Of a DNA stretch of 64,000 bases, positions 36,117 to 46,190 are shown in pieces (position 1 is the stretch's first letter; each line of letters begins with the position of its first letter). Source of the DNA: Rhizobium acidisoli (GTDB lineage Bacteria > Pseudomonadota > Alphaproteobacteria > Rhizobiales > Rhizobiaceae); assembly GCF_002531755.2 (NCBI RefSeq), contig NZ_CP035002.1, positions 62,001 through 126,000 on the forward strand, in the 5' to 3' direction. Both the position numbers and the translations under genes were made by a program. Under the pieces are notes generated by a model. That model did no database searches. It saw only the letters and a program-made list of their open reading frames with translations, and had not been told where the DNA came from.

Positions 36117-37210
36117 GCCCCGACCACCTCCCGATAAACGGCCGCGGCCTGGCCGCCGACCCGTTCCGGCGAATTCGGTCCTTTGGCCCATTGAAGCGCA
36201 TTGGTGCCGAACTTGTTTCTAAGGTCGCCGTTGTCTGCCAATGTGCTGATCGCTGCCGCGAGCTCTTTGGCATCTCCGGGAGGGACCACCATTCCCAACC
36301 CGTTGGGCTGAACGGTGCCGCCCAACTCGCCGACATCCGTAACGATGACCGGTTTGCCAAATGCGGCTGCAAGGTTGAGCACGCCGCTTTGGGATGCTTC
36401 CGTATAGGGAAGCACGACGATGTCCGTGTCGAGGAATAGCTGGGCGACCTCCATATCCTCGATGAAACGATTGCGAATATCGTAGCGGCCGGCATCCCCC
36501 ATAAGCGCCTGGAATATCCGCGGGTCGTCGCCGCGGCCCGCGACCGTGATGCGCAGGTTGGGGAGCACGTCCTTGAGCATCGCTTCGGCCCGGACCAGAT
36601 GTTCCAGGCCCTTATAGGCAAAAATCCGCCCGAACAGCAGCACGCGAATGGTTCCATCGGCTTCGCGCGGCGTCATCTTCTGTCGCCGGGCCAGTTCCGC
36701 GTAGCGAAGGATAGAGGGATGCGACAGGACATGGACGTGATCGGCGGATTTCGCGTATCGATCGAGAACCAGTTGCTTCAGTCCCTCTCCGTGGACGACA
36801 AGATGTCCGGATTGCCTCACCATCAGTTCGGGAGCCCAGCCGGGCAACGTACGCGTCTCCATATCGCCGGGATGGATTTCCACGTCATGGATGGTCGTCA
36901 CAAGCGGGATCGGGCGCCAGAACGGCACGGCGAGGTTCAGCCAAAGCGTCGAATTGCTAAGGAGATGAATAAGGTTCGGCTGTTCCCGGCGGATCAAACG
37001 CGTCAGCTGGTATAGAAACCAGGGATTGGAGAGAGAACGATGTCTCGGCCAGTCGAGAAGGTGCAGGTCGACAGCCGGATCGAAGGAAGAGGCGAGATGT
37101 GCATAGCGCCGGCGCGGCACGGCAAGCACAACGTCCAGGTGCTGGGCAACGCCGCTGGCGAAGGAGATGGTATAATCTTCCAGTTCGGAAACCAATAACA
37201 GCGCCTTCAT
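36110..37210 (-). CDS. Glycosyltransferase family 4
   Basis: 366 residues. A GT-B enzyme with IRVLLFGRIFAYKGLEHLV and DIVVLPYTEASQSGVLNLAAAFG, a GT4 donor-binding block in which the first Glu of the usual E-x7-E is kept. It overlaps both neighbours by a few bases, so three transferases are co-translated. The specific linkage is unknown. Confidence 0.9.
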   Translation of the reverse strand: MKALLLVSELEDYTISFASGVAQHLDVVLAVPRRRYAHLASSFDPAVDLHLLDWPRHRSLSNPWFLYQLTRLIRREQPNLIHLLSNSTLWLNLAVPFWRPIPLVTTIHDVEIHPGDMETRTLPGWAPELMVRQSGHLVVHGEGLKQLVLDRYAKSADHVHVLSHPSILRYAELARRQKMTPREADGTIRVLLFGRIFAYKGLEHLVRAEAMLKDVLPNLRITVAGRGDDPRIFQALMGDAGRYDIRNRFIEDMEVAQLFLDTDIVVLPYTEASQSGVLNLAAAFGKPVIVTDVGELGGTVQPNGLGMVVPPGDAKELAAAISTLADNGDLRNKFGTNALQWAKGPNSPERVGGQAAAVYREVVGAC

Positions 37211-38157
37211 TCCGCTGCCTCCGACAAGCCTACATCAAGACCGAGCCGTGAGAGGCCGCGCGCCGAGCGCAGACTATCGCGCGTGCGCCTGAGCAGGTTC
37301 GGTTCGCCGGCAAAGAAGAGGCCTTCGATCGCAAGCTTGAACCGGCTGAGAGCATCGGCGCCCTGCAGCTTCGCCGACGCAACGCGATAGGGATAGTGAT
37401 CTGCCAGATGCAGTCTTGCCGGCAGTTCATGGGTTGAGAGAAACAGGTTCGTTACCTCAACGATATGCCGCCAGTGCGTCATCCGCCGCCGTAGCGTGGT
37501 GGCATCCTCGGTCGAGCGATACCAGTTGTTGTTGTGGATGCGGTAGAATCCAAGCGGATCCGGCATGGCAATCACGTCCCCCAGAAACGGATAAATGCCC
37601 ACGAGCCAGGCGTCGGCTGATATGCGGAACTGTTCTGGAATGCTGCCTGCAGCATCCCATGCGCTTCGACGTACCGCGACGGCCGACGTCATCGGAAACG
37701 GCCACCAACCAGCAGATCGTGTGAGTCGTGGCGACAACGCGCCGGAACACAGGGTTCGAGGGATCGGCTTGGAAGTCGGTGTGCCATCGACAAGCGTCGG
37801 CTGCAGTCGATGATAAACCAGCGATGCCTGAGGATTGGCGCGGAACGCAGCAGCCGTCGCTGACAGCTTGCTCGGCGCCCACCAATCGTCGGCATCCAGA
37901 AAACACAGGATCTCGCCCACGCTTGATCTCACAGCGGTATTGATCGCAGCGGCCTGTCCTGCGTTCTCCTGAAAGATCACCTTTACTCGGTCGTCATAGG
38001 CTTCCAGAACAGATCGCGACTTATCGGTCGAGCCGTCATCGACGACGATGATCTCGACGTTGCGTGCGTCTTGGCTCAACACGCTATCTAGCGCCCGCCC
38101 GACGAAGCGAGCGTAGTTGTAATTATTGATAAGAACACTGAGGGCGGGCCGCTCCAT
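37207..38157 (-). CDS. Glycosyltransferase family 2
   Basis: 316 residues with a GT-A start (LSVLINNYNYARFVGRALDS), the EIIVVDDGSTDKS loop and the metal-binding FLDADDWW, all GT2 hallmarks. First gene of the minus-strand polysaccharide operon (37.2-30.6 kb), overlapping the next by four bases. Confidence 0.93.
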   Translation of the reverse strand: MERPALSVLINNYNYARFVGRALDSVLSQDARNVEIIVVDDGSTDKSRSVLEAYDDRVKVIFQENAGQAAAINTAVRSSVGEILCFLDADDWWAPSKLSATAAAFRANPQASLVYHRLQPTLVDGTPTSKPIPRTLCSGALSPRLTRSAGWWPFPMTSAVAVRRSAWDAAGSIPEQFRISADAWLVGIYPFLGDVIAMPDPLGFYRIHNNNWYRSTEDATTLRRRMTHWRHIVEVTNLFLSTHELPARLHLADHYPYRVASAKLQGADALSRFKLAIEGLFFAGEPNLLRRTRDSLRSARGLSRLGLDVGLSEAAE

Positions 38158-38776
38158 GACGCGCTCTCAGGCGGGCTGCCGCGATGCACCGCTGTGCAGC
38201 GCAACTTTGCTTAAGAGGTCGCCCTTTGCGAAGCCATCGCGGTTTGGAACGGTGATATCCAAAATACCTTTTCGGCGGAACCACATTCCGCGCAGAGCCG
38301 ATGAGATCGCTGCTGACAATGCCACGACGAGTAGAGCGCCCGTCGTGTTGCATAGAGAACTAGGATCATGACGCAGAAACATAGCAATCCTAACCTTCCA
38401 GGCTTCGACTGCAGAGATAGACTCTGTCAGAATTGTTGCCTCATTGCAGTGGAACCGCGGCTTACCCACCACGCTTCATAAGACATTCATCGCAACGGTA
38501 GCGATGAACGGACAAGCGCAACATCTGCTCTTAAGGGCAATTCGCGGACATGAAGACCCGCCTTTTGGGTAAATACCGGCTGAAAGCTTAGGCCCAACAT
38601 CGACTTTGGGTGGAGGCAGGGTGCATTAGGCGTAGCCCGCCCTTCACTAGGACAGGTTGACCGCGGATGTGGCTGGATGATTGCTTGAGAGCAGCGCAGC
38701 CACCAAGGCCGACAGCTGTTTTTTGATCTGCCGCGATCGACAGTCGCTTGTCTGTTCAATTCAGTCGGGACGGATA
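38158..38776. other. Divergent promoter region of the two polysaccharide operons
   Basis: About 620 bases between the GT2 gene (minus) and the polymerase gene (plus). No coding frame is convincing. A minus frame at 38167-38472 lacks homology and a good start. The region should contain both operon promoters. I see no clear operator. Confidence 0.5.
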
Positions 38777-40096
38777 ATGAGAGTAGATAGCCTTAGAACT
38801 GCCAGCGGACCAACCATCAGTTGGCGGGTCATAGAATGCTGGGGCGCCGGCATATCCCTTTTTGTTCAGGCAGGCGCCTTTCTGCCTCTTGTCCTTTCAG
38901 ATGCGGACGGAGCGCTCAGCGACTCTGCCAGATCCATCCTGCGTCTTCCTTGCCTTCCTATATATGCATTTACAGCCGTGATCCTGATACGCAATTTTCC
39001 GCAGTTTCTAACGGCGCTCAGGCGAAATCTGATTGTTCCCCTGATGCTTGCCTTGCCGTTTTTGTCGACCCTGTGGTCCATAGAACCGCCAACGACCTTG
39101 AGGCGCGCAATCGGCCTTTTGTTTTGCGTGCTTCTTTCCTATGTCCTGGCGATACGTTTCACGCCAAGGCAGCTGTTGTTCCTGGTATTTGTAACGCTCG
39201 GAACCTGTATCGCCCTCAGCGTGGTTATATCAGTGGTGTCACCAAGCCTCGCCAGTATGCCGGATGGTGCTATGCGGGGCGTCTTCATTCACAAGAACGT
39301 GCTTGGCTGGTACGCGTCTTTGATGATCTTGGTGGCGACGGCCGTGCTGATCGACGGGACGTTCGGCCTGCGGCGAACCGCGTTAGTCTTGTTGGCGGCG
39401 GGTGTGATTTGCCTGGCAAGCTCCGGATCGATGACCGCGATCATTGCAACGTCGGTGGCGTTTTGCCTGATCGGCTTTTATTCCCTGCTGCAAAGAAGCA
39501 GCAGCATTGGCCGCGTCGTCATTGTCCTGTTTTTCGTTCAGCTGTCTCTCGGCATTCTGATTTCGCTTCACGAGTTCCTGGTTCCGGCCCTTGAAGCGCT
39601 CGGCAAGGACGCGACGTTGACGGGTCGTGTGCCATTGTGGGAGCTGGTTGATCGCGAAATATCCGACCGCTGGATGCTTGGCTACGGTTACCAGGTGTTC
39701 TGGACAGTTGAGAACCCGGAAGCGACGCATATCTGGCTACTGCTCGGATGGGCGGCGCCCCACGCGCATAATGGGTACCGCGATATCTTGTTGAACTTTG
39801 GAATCATTGGAATGATTCTGTTTGTTCTGATGGTTCCCTATGCAATCCGCCAGGGCGGGTTCCTTCAATGTCATGATCCGCAGTACGGGTGGCTCTGGCT
39901 CAATGTCCTTACGATCATGATTGTGGTGATGAACCTGACCGAAAGTATTTTTTTCGTTCAGAATGACGCCATCTTCATCCTGTTTACCACAGCCATCATC
40001 ATGTTTTCGCTGTACGCGCCCGTCGTTTCGGTTAGCCATTCACCATCTTGGCAGGCGCCCAAGCGTGCCCTTACCAGCGGGTTGCAGACATCATGA
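38777..40096 (+). CDS. O-antigen ligase/polymerase-like membrane protein (Wzy/ExoQ type)
   Basis: 439 residues from the ATG at 38777, with about ten to twelve membrane segments and a large periplasmic loop after GYGYQVFWTVENPE. The loop includes AHNGYRDILLNFGIIG, the HNGY-type motif of the Wzy_C/ExoQ family. It polymerises lipid-linked repeat units at the periplasmic side. It overlaps the next gene (ATGA). Confidence 0.9.
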   Translation: MRVDSLRTASGPTISWRVIECWGAGISLFVQAGAFLPLVLSDADGALSDSARSILRLPCLPIYAFTAVILIRNFPQFLTALRRNLIVPLMLALPFLSTLWSIEPPTTLRRAIGLLFCVLLSYVLAIRFTPRQLLFLVFVTLGTCIALSVVISVVSPSLASMPDGAMRGVFIHKNVLGWYASLMILVATAVLIDGTFGLRRTALVLLAAGVICLASSGSMTAIIATSVAFCLIGFYSLLQRSSSIGRVVIVLFFVQLSLGILISLHEFLVPALEALGKDATLTGRVPLWELVDREISDRWMLGYGYQVFWTVENPEATHIWLLLGWAAPHAHNGYRDILLNFGIIGMILFVLMVPYAIRQGGFLQCHDPQYGWLWLNVLTIMIVVMNLTESIFFVQNDAIFILFTTAIIMFSLYAPVVSVSHSPSWQAPKRALTSGLQTS

Positions 40097-42216
40097 GACG
40101 GCGTTTTGGACCGATCCTGAGCATTTCTGTCATGCTCTTTCCGCAGTCCAGCAATCCGGCTCCAGTTGGGGCAGAGATAGATGCGCCCGAGCGCCTGCAG
40201 ATGCTCGTCAGGGAGGCGACTTGCGCAGAAGCTTCCGCGGCTATGTCAGCCAAGTTGAATGGGACCTCCTTAAGCGACGTATTGAGCAGCAGCACCGGGG
40301 CGCGGACGATATTTTACGTTTCTCCCGATGGCAAAGACAGCTGGAGCGGTCTCCTTCCCACCGCAGATCAGCAGGGTGGCGACGGTCCTTTCTCCAGCAT
40401 TGAAAGAGCCCGTGATGCTGCCCGTGAAAAAGGCGGCGCCAACACCATCGCGTTGGGGAAAGGCGATTACTACCTTACTCAGCCGATCGTTTTTGACGCC
40501 CGCGATGCGGGCTTGATCCTGACGGCGAGATGCGATGAAGCGCCGATTTTGCATGGGGGGCTGCGCGTTGACAACTTTGCGCAGCAGGGCGATGGCCGGT
40601 GGACAGCGCCACTGAAATTGCCGCCGGATGAAGGGGTCGGTGACCTTTTCGTCAATGGGATACGACAAACCAGGGCTCGATTCCCCAACGCCCCTGTAGA
40701 TGGCGATCCGCGCAAGGGATGGTTGTTTGCCGCAAAATGCCAGCCTCCGATCGACGTGTCGCAAGCAAACACGCGCTTTTGTTTCCATGCCGGCGATCTT
40801 CCGGCAGTGGACGATATAACCGGACTAGTCGCAGACATCGTTGGCGGGTATCAACCCGGAAGCCAGTGGGGCAATGATACGCTTCCAGTTGTATCCATCG
40901 ATGGCGCCGGCCGGACTGTCTATACGAAAGGCACAAACTATTTCTTTACCGCGGAAGGTAGCCGCTATTTCCTTGCCGGAGCGAAGGCCTTGCTCGATGC
41001 GCCCGGAGAGTGGTGGTACGACCTTGTCGCGGGCCAGCTTCATTATATCCCTGTCGATCAATCATTGCCCAATTCCGTGGTCGTTGCTGGCATCCTGCCG
41101 ACATTCTTCAAGTTGGATGGGGCCAATGGGATGGTCGTCTCAGGGCTCGAGTTTAGAGACGGAGCTCCTGCAGGCAGCGGCAAGTTCTATACCGAAACCA
41201 GAGGATTTGGCGCCATACGGATCGAACACGCTGATGGCGTCAAGGTCCTCGGCAACAGCATCGAGAATGTCGGAGTCGGGATCCATGTGACGGAAAGCAA
41301 GGATGCGTTGATTGCCGGCAATGTGATTGCGGATGTGGCTGGCAACGGAATATACGTCGGCACAAATTATGGCACATTCGGCAAGTCGAACGGGGCCAGG
41401 ATCCTGTCAAACCATATCCATGACATCGGAACGGTTTACATTGAAACGGCCGGAATATGGTTCCAGGCGGCTGATAATGTCAGGATCGCCGATAACCTCA
41501 TCGAAAACACGGCGCAGTTCGGAATTGCCGGCGGATCGCTGTGGGGTTCCAATGACGCCGTCTATAACGCTGTCATCGAGCACAATGTGATCCATAACGC
41601 CAATCAGCAGACGGCAGATGGCGGCGCCATCAAGATGATGGGCGAGCAGGGCGACCCTCTGAACAGCACCATCCGCTCCAATCTTGTGACCGGGACCGGT
41701 CATCTCATGAACAGGGCTGATGGGACGTTCTGGCCTCCCGGATATGAGAATACCAGTGAATGGCCGTCTCCAATCAGTTGGGCGATCTATACGGATGGGA
41801 AGGCGAGTGGGCTGCGCATCGAGGGAAATACCCTCTCGGGCAATGTCGCGGCGATCGGTATCAACGGCGGTTGGAGCAACTTGGTGGCGGGAAACGTCAT
41901 CACACACGGATCGGGCGCGGCTTTTCGCGTTGATGACGGCACCGGCAGGGGTTGGCGTCCGGCATGGGCACGCCCTAATCGTATCGAGGAGAATATTGTA
42001 TCGGTTGACAGTGACAGCGGCATTGTCGCGGATGTAAACGCTCCCGATCTTGGGCTTGGATTTGTGCAATTCGCGCGCAACCGCTACAGCGGCAACTTGA
42101 ACAACCAGAGCTTCCGAATAGATCCGAGGATCATGCGTTCAGGAGAATTTGGCAGCCTGGGCGATCTTCAGAAGGCTGGAACGGACACCGGGAGCGTGGT
42201 CGCGCCGCCCGAGTGA
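40093..42216 (+). CDS. Right-handed parallel beta-helix protein, possible polysaccharide-modifying enzyme
   Basis: 707 residues. The N-terminus is basic with a weak hydrophobic stretch (FGPILSISVMLFP), a possible signal. An initial domain (ARTIFYVSPDGKDSWSGLLP) is of a type often found before carbohydrate beta-helix folds. The C-terminal two thirds show repeated short strands with Asn/Gly turns (VKVLGNSIENVGVGIHVT; NVIADVAGNGIYVG; RIADNLIENTAQFGIAGG), typical of pectate-lyase-like and PbH1 helices. It could be a lyase, epimerase or trimming enzyme for the polymer, but no catalytic set is certain. Its coupling to wzy suggests it acts on the same polymer. Confidence 0.8.
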   Translation: MRRRFGPILSISVMLFPQSSNPAPVGAEIDAPERLQMLVREATCAEASAAMSAKLNGTSLSDVLSSSTGARTIFYVSPDGKDSWSGLLPTADQQGGDGPFSSIERARDAAREKGGANTIALGKGDYYLTQPIVFDARDAGLILTARCDEAPILHGGLRVDNFAQQGDGRWTAPLKLPPDEGVGDLFVNGIRQTRARFPNAPVDGDPRKGWLFAAKCQPPIDVSQANTRFCFHAGDLPAVDDITGLVADIVGGYQPGSQWGNDTLPVVSIDGAGRTVYTKGTNYFFTAEGSRYFLAGAKALLDAPGEWWYDLVAGQLHYIPVDQSLPNSVVVAGILPTFFKLDGANGMVVSGLEFRDGAPAGSGKFYTETRGFGAIRIEHADGVKVLGNSIENVGVGIHVTESKDALIAGNVIADVAGNGIYVGTNYGTFGKSNGARILSNHIHDIGTVYIETAGIWFQAADNVRIADNLIENTAQFGIAGGSLWGSNDAVYNAVIEHNVIHNANQQTADGGAIKMMGEQGDPLNSTIRSNLVTGTGHLMNRADGTFWPPGYENTSEWPSPISWAIYTDGKASGLRIEGNTLSGNVAAIGINGGWSNLVAGNVITHGSGAAFRVDDGTGRGWRPAWARPNRIEENIVSVDSDSGIVADVNAPDLGLGFVQFARNRYSGNLNNQSFRIDPRIMRSGEFGSLGDLQKAGTDTGSVVAPPE

Positions 42217-42740
42217 CAAAAGACGCCGCGACGAGAGGCGTTTGTGGCGATAAAGCCGGCAAAAAGGCGTGCCGATCCGCCGAATGATCGTTCACGTCAA
42301 GGTAAGCCGCCGCCAAATCCGAGACCGTGCTAGGCTCCCGTCAACCAGGGTCGGCATTTGTCCGGCATGTTCGATCCGCACATCAATTGACGGCATCCCC
42401 CGGTCCGGGTTCGTATACTCTCTACCAGCCCCTGCGATGAGCTTTCGGTCGAACCTTCAATTCGCTGACCGGGCTTCATTCTGTTCATGGAAATAGAGCG
42501 CGATCCTCTGAGGCTTTGTACGCCGCGAGGGCGAATTTCTTCTGCGGCTCTGTGGTCATCAAAAGGAGTGCAACATGGCAAGCCGGGGGTACGCAGACTT
42601 ACTTCGAATATCGTACGTCATCTCGGCGTAAGACGTAAACATGAAGTCTCTTCTACGTCCAATAGCTGGAGCGGCAAGTATGGAGGCAATCGACCTGCCG
42701 GGATATTCTGATGACAGTTTCAGTCGCGAAAGCGTAGGTC
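42217..42740. other. Intergenic stretch with weak hairpin and a short leader-like ORF
   Basis: About 520 bases. A weak hairpin (ACGCC/GGCGT, followed by TTT, 42223-42243) may end the upstream operon. At 42575-42631 an 18-residue ORF (MASRGYADLLRISYVISA) follows a strong AAGGAG site but lacks any other support. The GT26 gene starts at 42741, probably from its own promoter here. Confidence 0.4.
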
Positions 42741-43598
42741 ATGAGAAAACAACCGGTAGGCAACAGCCCAACTTCAGTTCTTCATCCGGAGGGCTCCTTC
42801 GGATGGACGAATGTCCTTGGTGTTCGCGTCTCGGCAGTCAATCTCAAAAGCGCGACCGGATTTATTCAAACAGCTATCGAAGACGGCAGGAAGGAATATG
42901 TCTGCGTTCGCGACGCGCATGGCATCGTCCGATGTCAGGATGATCCCGAGCTGCGGTCGATCCATAACCGGGCGTTCCTCGTAACCCCCGACGGCATGCC
43001 GCTTGTTTGGGCGCTGCGGAAGGCTGGTCATGCGGAAAGCGACAGAGTCTATGGACCTGATCTGATGCTATCCGTTTTCGATGCCGGCAGCGCCAAGGGC
43101 TTGCGCCATTTCCTTTATGGTGCAACGGCCGAAACGCTCGAACAACTGCAGGCGCGCCTTCTCGCAAAATTTCCGCAAGCGCAGATCGTCGGCTCCTATG
43201 CGCCGCCTTTTCGCAAGCTGTCGACGCAGGAGGAGGCAGATATTGCCGACCGGCTCAATCGGTCGGGCGCCGATATTATCTGGGTTGGGCTGAGCAGTCC
43301 CAAGCAGGAACTCTGGATGGCGCATATGCGCGACCGTCTGGAAGCATCGATGCTCATCGGCGTCGGAGCTGCGTTCGATTTCCATGCCGGCCTCAAGCGG
43401 CAGGCTCCGAGGTTCATTCAAAGAAGCGGCTTCGAATGGGCGTTTCGTCTTCTGTGCGAGCCGCGGCGGCTGTGGCGGCGCTATGCGCTCGTCGTGCCGA
43501 CCTTCATCTCACTGTCAGCATTCCAGAGACTGGGACTTCGGAAGTTTCCGATTGAAGACGCCATTTCTGGATCGGGCGTGTCGGGACAAATGCAGTAG
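42741..43598 (+). CDS. WecG/TagA/CpsF-family glycosyltransferase (GT26)
   Basis: 285 residues. The family core TNVLGVRVSAVNLKSA, the FLVTPDGMPLVWALRK segment and IIWVGLSSPKQELWM, then IGVGAAFDFHAG, are all diagnostic of GT26. Such enzymes add N-acetyl-mannosaminuronic-type or other sugars to a polyprenyl-linked acceptor. The start lacks a strong SD. Confidence 0.92.
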   Translation: MRKQPVGNSPTSVLHPEGSFGWTNVLGVRVSAVNLKSATGFIQTAIEDGRKEYVCVRDAHGIVRCQDDPELRSIHNRAFLVTPDGMPLVWALRKAGHAESDRVYGPDLMLSVFDAGSAKGLRHFLYGATAETLEQLQARLLAKFPQAQIVGSYAPPFRKLSTQEEADIADRLNRSGADIIWVGLSSPKQELWMAHMRDRLEASMLIGVGAAFDFHAGLKRQAPRFIQRSGFEWAFRLLCEPRRLWRRYALVVPTFISLSAFQRLGLRKFPIEDAISGSGVSGQMQ

Positions 43599-43612
43599 AG
43601 GGGTAAAGCGTC

Positions 43613-45106
43613 ATGTCCATATTTGTGCCGTCAGCCATGACACGGGGTCCGTCGAAGGCATCCGCATCAAATGACATGACATCGCGGGCGATTCCGGCAG
43701 GGTCGGTGCCGCCCATAGCAGCCAAGGCCACCGATGTCTTTGTACCGGCAGGGCTGAATATGCCCGTCGCACTGCGGCGCTGGCTTCCACGGCTTGCAAC
43801 GTCGTCCTTACTGGTCGCCGGCGACACCGTCAGCTATTTGATTGCCTATTTCGTTCTCCTGTCCTTTCTTCCCAGCGGTTCGGAGGGCACGTTCGTGGAA
43901 CGTGCGTTCACGGTCGCCGCACTGGCTGCGATTGTTCTTTACGCATCGGCCGGCCTCTATCCCGGATATCGGCTGCACGACCATGAACATCTGCGGCGAC
44001 GCACTTTAGCTGCCGTCAAGGTGGCTGTCCTGGCGGCATTCGGGGCAATTATCCTGCCGGAGGGGGGATGGCTGCTGTTTGCCATCATCGCGTTCCTCGG
44101 TCTCGGGCTGATTGTTCAGCCATTTGTGCATTGGCTTGCACGAGGTCTATGCTGGAGACTTGGAATTTGGGGGGAGCGCGCGGTTGTCATTGGGGGACGA
44201 AACCTTGCTCCGGCGCTCGTGGCACATTTCACCGATCATTGGCAGTATGGCATCAGGCCGGAGCCATTTGCCCCCGATACCTTGGACGCATTGCCGGGTG
44301 GCGGGCCATCCATTGCCTTGATCGCGGGCGACACGGGCTCGCTGGCGTCCGGCTTGCCGGCGCTGCGTCGGAAGTTCGCAGAAGTGATTTTGCTGTCCGA
44401 CACACCGAACCTCAAGGTAAGTGGATTGCGACCTGCCGATATCGGCGGAGAGATCGGCATTCGCCTGACCACCGGTGGGAGTTCGATCAACTCGGATCCG
44501 GTTCGCCGGATCCTTGATCTCGCAATCGCCATCCCCGCAACGATCGTGGTCGCGCCATTCATCGCGATTGCAGCGGCCGCAATCTACGCCATCGATCCAG
44601 GTCCTGTCTTCTTTCGGCATGCCAGGGAAGGGCGGTCCGGCAGGCCGGTGCACGTCCTGAAATTGCGGACGATGTACCAAGATGCAGAACAGCGCCTTGA
44701 AGCACTATTCCGAGACAACCCCGCCATGCGCGCCGAGTGGTTGAGCCACTTCAAGCTTAAGGACGATCCGCGCATCCTTCCGATCATCGGACATATGCTG
44801 CGCTCATCGAGCATCGACGAGCTCCCGCAGTTGGCGAACATCATTGCGGGCGAGATGGCCTTTGTGGGACCACGGCCGTTCCCGGAGTATCACCTTTCGG
44901 CGATGGACGGCGAATTTCGGGACAAGCGGCGTTCCGTCACGCCGGGGCTCACGGGCCTTTGGCAAATATCGGAACGAAGCGATGCGGATATCGAGCTGCA
45001 GCAGCAACTCGACGAGTTCTACATCGACAACCGGTCCCTCTGGTTCGACTGCCAAATTCTTCTCGGCACAATCCCCGCGGTCTTCAAGCGCAGGGGAGCC
45101 TGCTGA
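43613..45106 (+). CDS. Undecaprenyl-phosphate sugar phosphotransferase (WbaP/WcaJ type)
   Basis: 497 residues. The N-terminal half has about four to five membrane helices, followed by a cytoplasmic Rossmann-like section. The C-terminal catalytic domain (from about 295) has VHVLKLRTMYQDA, SSIDELPQLANII and AFVGPRPFPEYH, as in polyisoprenyl-phosphate sugar-1-P transferases. It starts the repeat unit by moving a sugar-1-phosphate onto undecaprenyl phosphate. The sugar, often glucose or galactose, is not determinable. Confidence 0.93.
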   Translation: MSIFVPSAMTRGPSKASASNDMTSRAIPAGSVPPIAAKATDVFVPAGLNMPVALRRWLPRLATSSLLVAGDTVSYLIAYFVLLSFLPSGSEGTFVERAFTVAALAAIVLYASAGLYPGYRLHDHEHLRRRTLAAVKVAVLAAFGAIILPEGGWLLFAIIAFLGLGLIVQPFVHWLARGLCWRLGIWGERAVVIGGRNLAPALVAHFTDHWQYGIRPEPFAPDTLDALPGGGPSIALIAGDTGSLASGLPALRRKFAEVILLSDTPNLKVSGLRPADIGGEIGIRLTTGGSSINSDPVRRILDLAIAIPATIVVAPFIAIAAAAIYAIDPGPVFFRHAREGRSGRPVHVLKLRTMYQDAEQRLEALFRDNPAMRAEWLSHFKLKDDPRILPIIGHMLRSSSIDELPQLANIIAGEMAFVGPRPFPEYHLSAMDGEFRDKRRSVTPGLTGLWQISERSDADIELQQQLDEFYIDNRSLWFDCQILLGTIPAVFKRRGAC

Positions 45107-45145
45107 CCACTTCCACGAGGCAATCATCAACAACGGAGCACATCA

Positions 45146-46186
45146 ATGCACGGACACAAGAGAATTATGGTTACAGGCGGCACCGGATTTCTGGGATCAT
45201 TCCTGTGCGAAAGGCTTTTGCGAGAGGGCAATGACGTCCTCTGCGTGGACAATTACTACACCGGTTCGCGCGACAACGTGCTGCACCTTCTCGACGATCC
45301 ACGCTTTGAGATACTTCGCCACGACATTACCTTCCCGCTTTATGTGGAGGTCGACGAGATCTACAACCTCGCCTGCCCGGCATCTCCGGTCCACTATCAG
45401 CACGACCCTGTGCAGACGGTGAAGACCAATGTGCACGGCGCCATCAACATGCTCGGCTTGGCAAAACGCACCAAGGCGAAGATCTTCCAGGCCTCCACCA
45501 GCGAAGTTTATGGTGATCCGGCCGTCCACCCTCAACCCGAGGAGTATCGAGGCAGCGTCAATCCGATCGGCCCGCGGGCATGTTATGACGAAGGCAAGCG
45601 GTGCGCCGAAACATTGTTCTTCGACTATCATCGTCAATACGGTGTGGAAATCCGGGTGGCGCGAATCTTCAATACTTATGGGCCGCGCATGCAGACCAAT
45701 GACGGCCGCGTCGTCTCGAACTTCATCGTTCAGGCGCTTCAAAACCAACCGATCACCATCTTCGGCAACGGCACGCAGACGCGCTCCTTCTGCTATGTAG
45801 ACGATCTGATCGAGGGCTTCATCCGCCTGATGGGGGCGCCAGCCGGCGTTACGGGTCCGATCAATCTCGGTAACCCGGGAGAATTCCAGGTCCGGGAACT
45901 GGCCGAAATGGTCATCGAGATGACGGGATCGAAATCAAGCATCGTTTACAATCCTCTGCCGATTGACGATCCGACACAGCGCAAGCCCGACATCAGTCGC
46001 GCAAAGCAGGACCTGGGCTGGCAGCCGACGGTGAACCTGCGAGAGGGGCTCGAAAAAACGATCGCGTATTTCGAGTGGAAGCTTTCAGCCGGAGCCAAGA
46101 GCGCGCCTGTCCGGTCCTCGCGAAAGGCTTACACCTATCTGCCTACCCCGGCCGTCGGCCTTCCTGTTCAGGAAACCACACGATAG
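45146..46186 (+). CDS. uxs: UDP-glucuronate decarboxylase (UDP-xylose synthase)
   Basis: 346 residues, an SDR of the UXS group. It has [11 protein letters not shown] at the N-terminus, then [16 protein letters not shown], a catalytic Tyr-Lys in YDEGKR and [19 protein letters not shown], all conserved in UXS. It makes UDP-xylose from UDP-glucuronate. It is 40 bases after the phosphotransferase gene and probably co-transcribed. Confidence 0.93.
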   Translation: MHGHKRIMVTGGTGFLGSFLCERLLREGNDVLCVDNYYTGSRDNVLHLLDDPRFEILRHDITFPLYVEVDEIYNLACPASPVHYQHDPVQTVKTNVHGAINMLGLAKRTKAKIFQASTSEVYGDPAVHPQPEEYRGSVNPIGPRACYDEGKRCAETLFFDYHRQYGVEIRVARIFNTYGPRMQTNDGRVVSNFIVQALQNQPITIFGNGTQTRSFCYVDDLIEGFIRLMGAPAGVTGPINLGNPGEFQVRELAEMVIEMTGSKSSIVYNPLPIDDPTQRKPDISRAKQDLGWQPTVNLREGLEKTIAYFEWKLSAGAKSAPVRSSRKAYTYLPTPAVGLPVQETTR

Positions 46187-46190
46187 GCAC

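Noticed and set aside
38167..38472. A 101-codon minus-strand frame before the GT2 gene
   Set aside because: No good start site and no known domain. The one hydrophobic stretch is not enough, and the region is better read as a promoter region.
42575..42631. An 18-codon ORF with a strong ribosome binding site, a possible leader peptide
   Set aside because: No terminator/antiterminator pair or codon run typical of attenuation was seen, so I did not list it as a gene.
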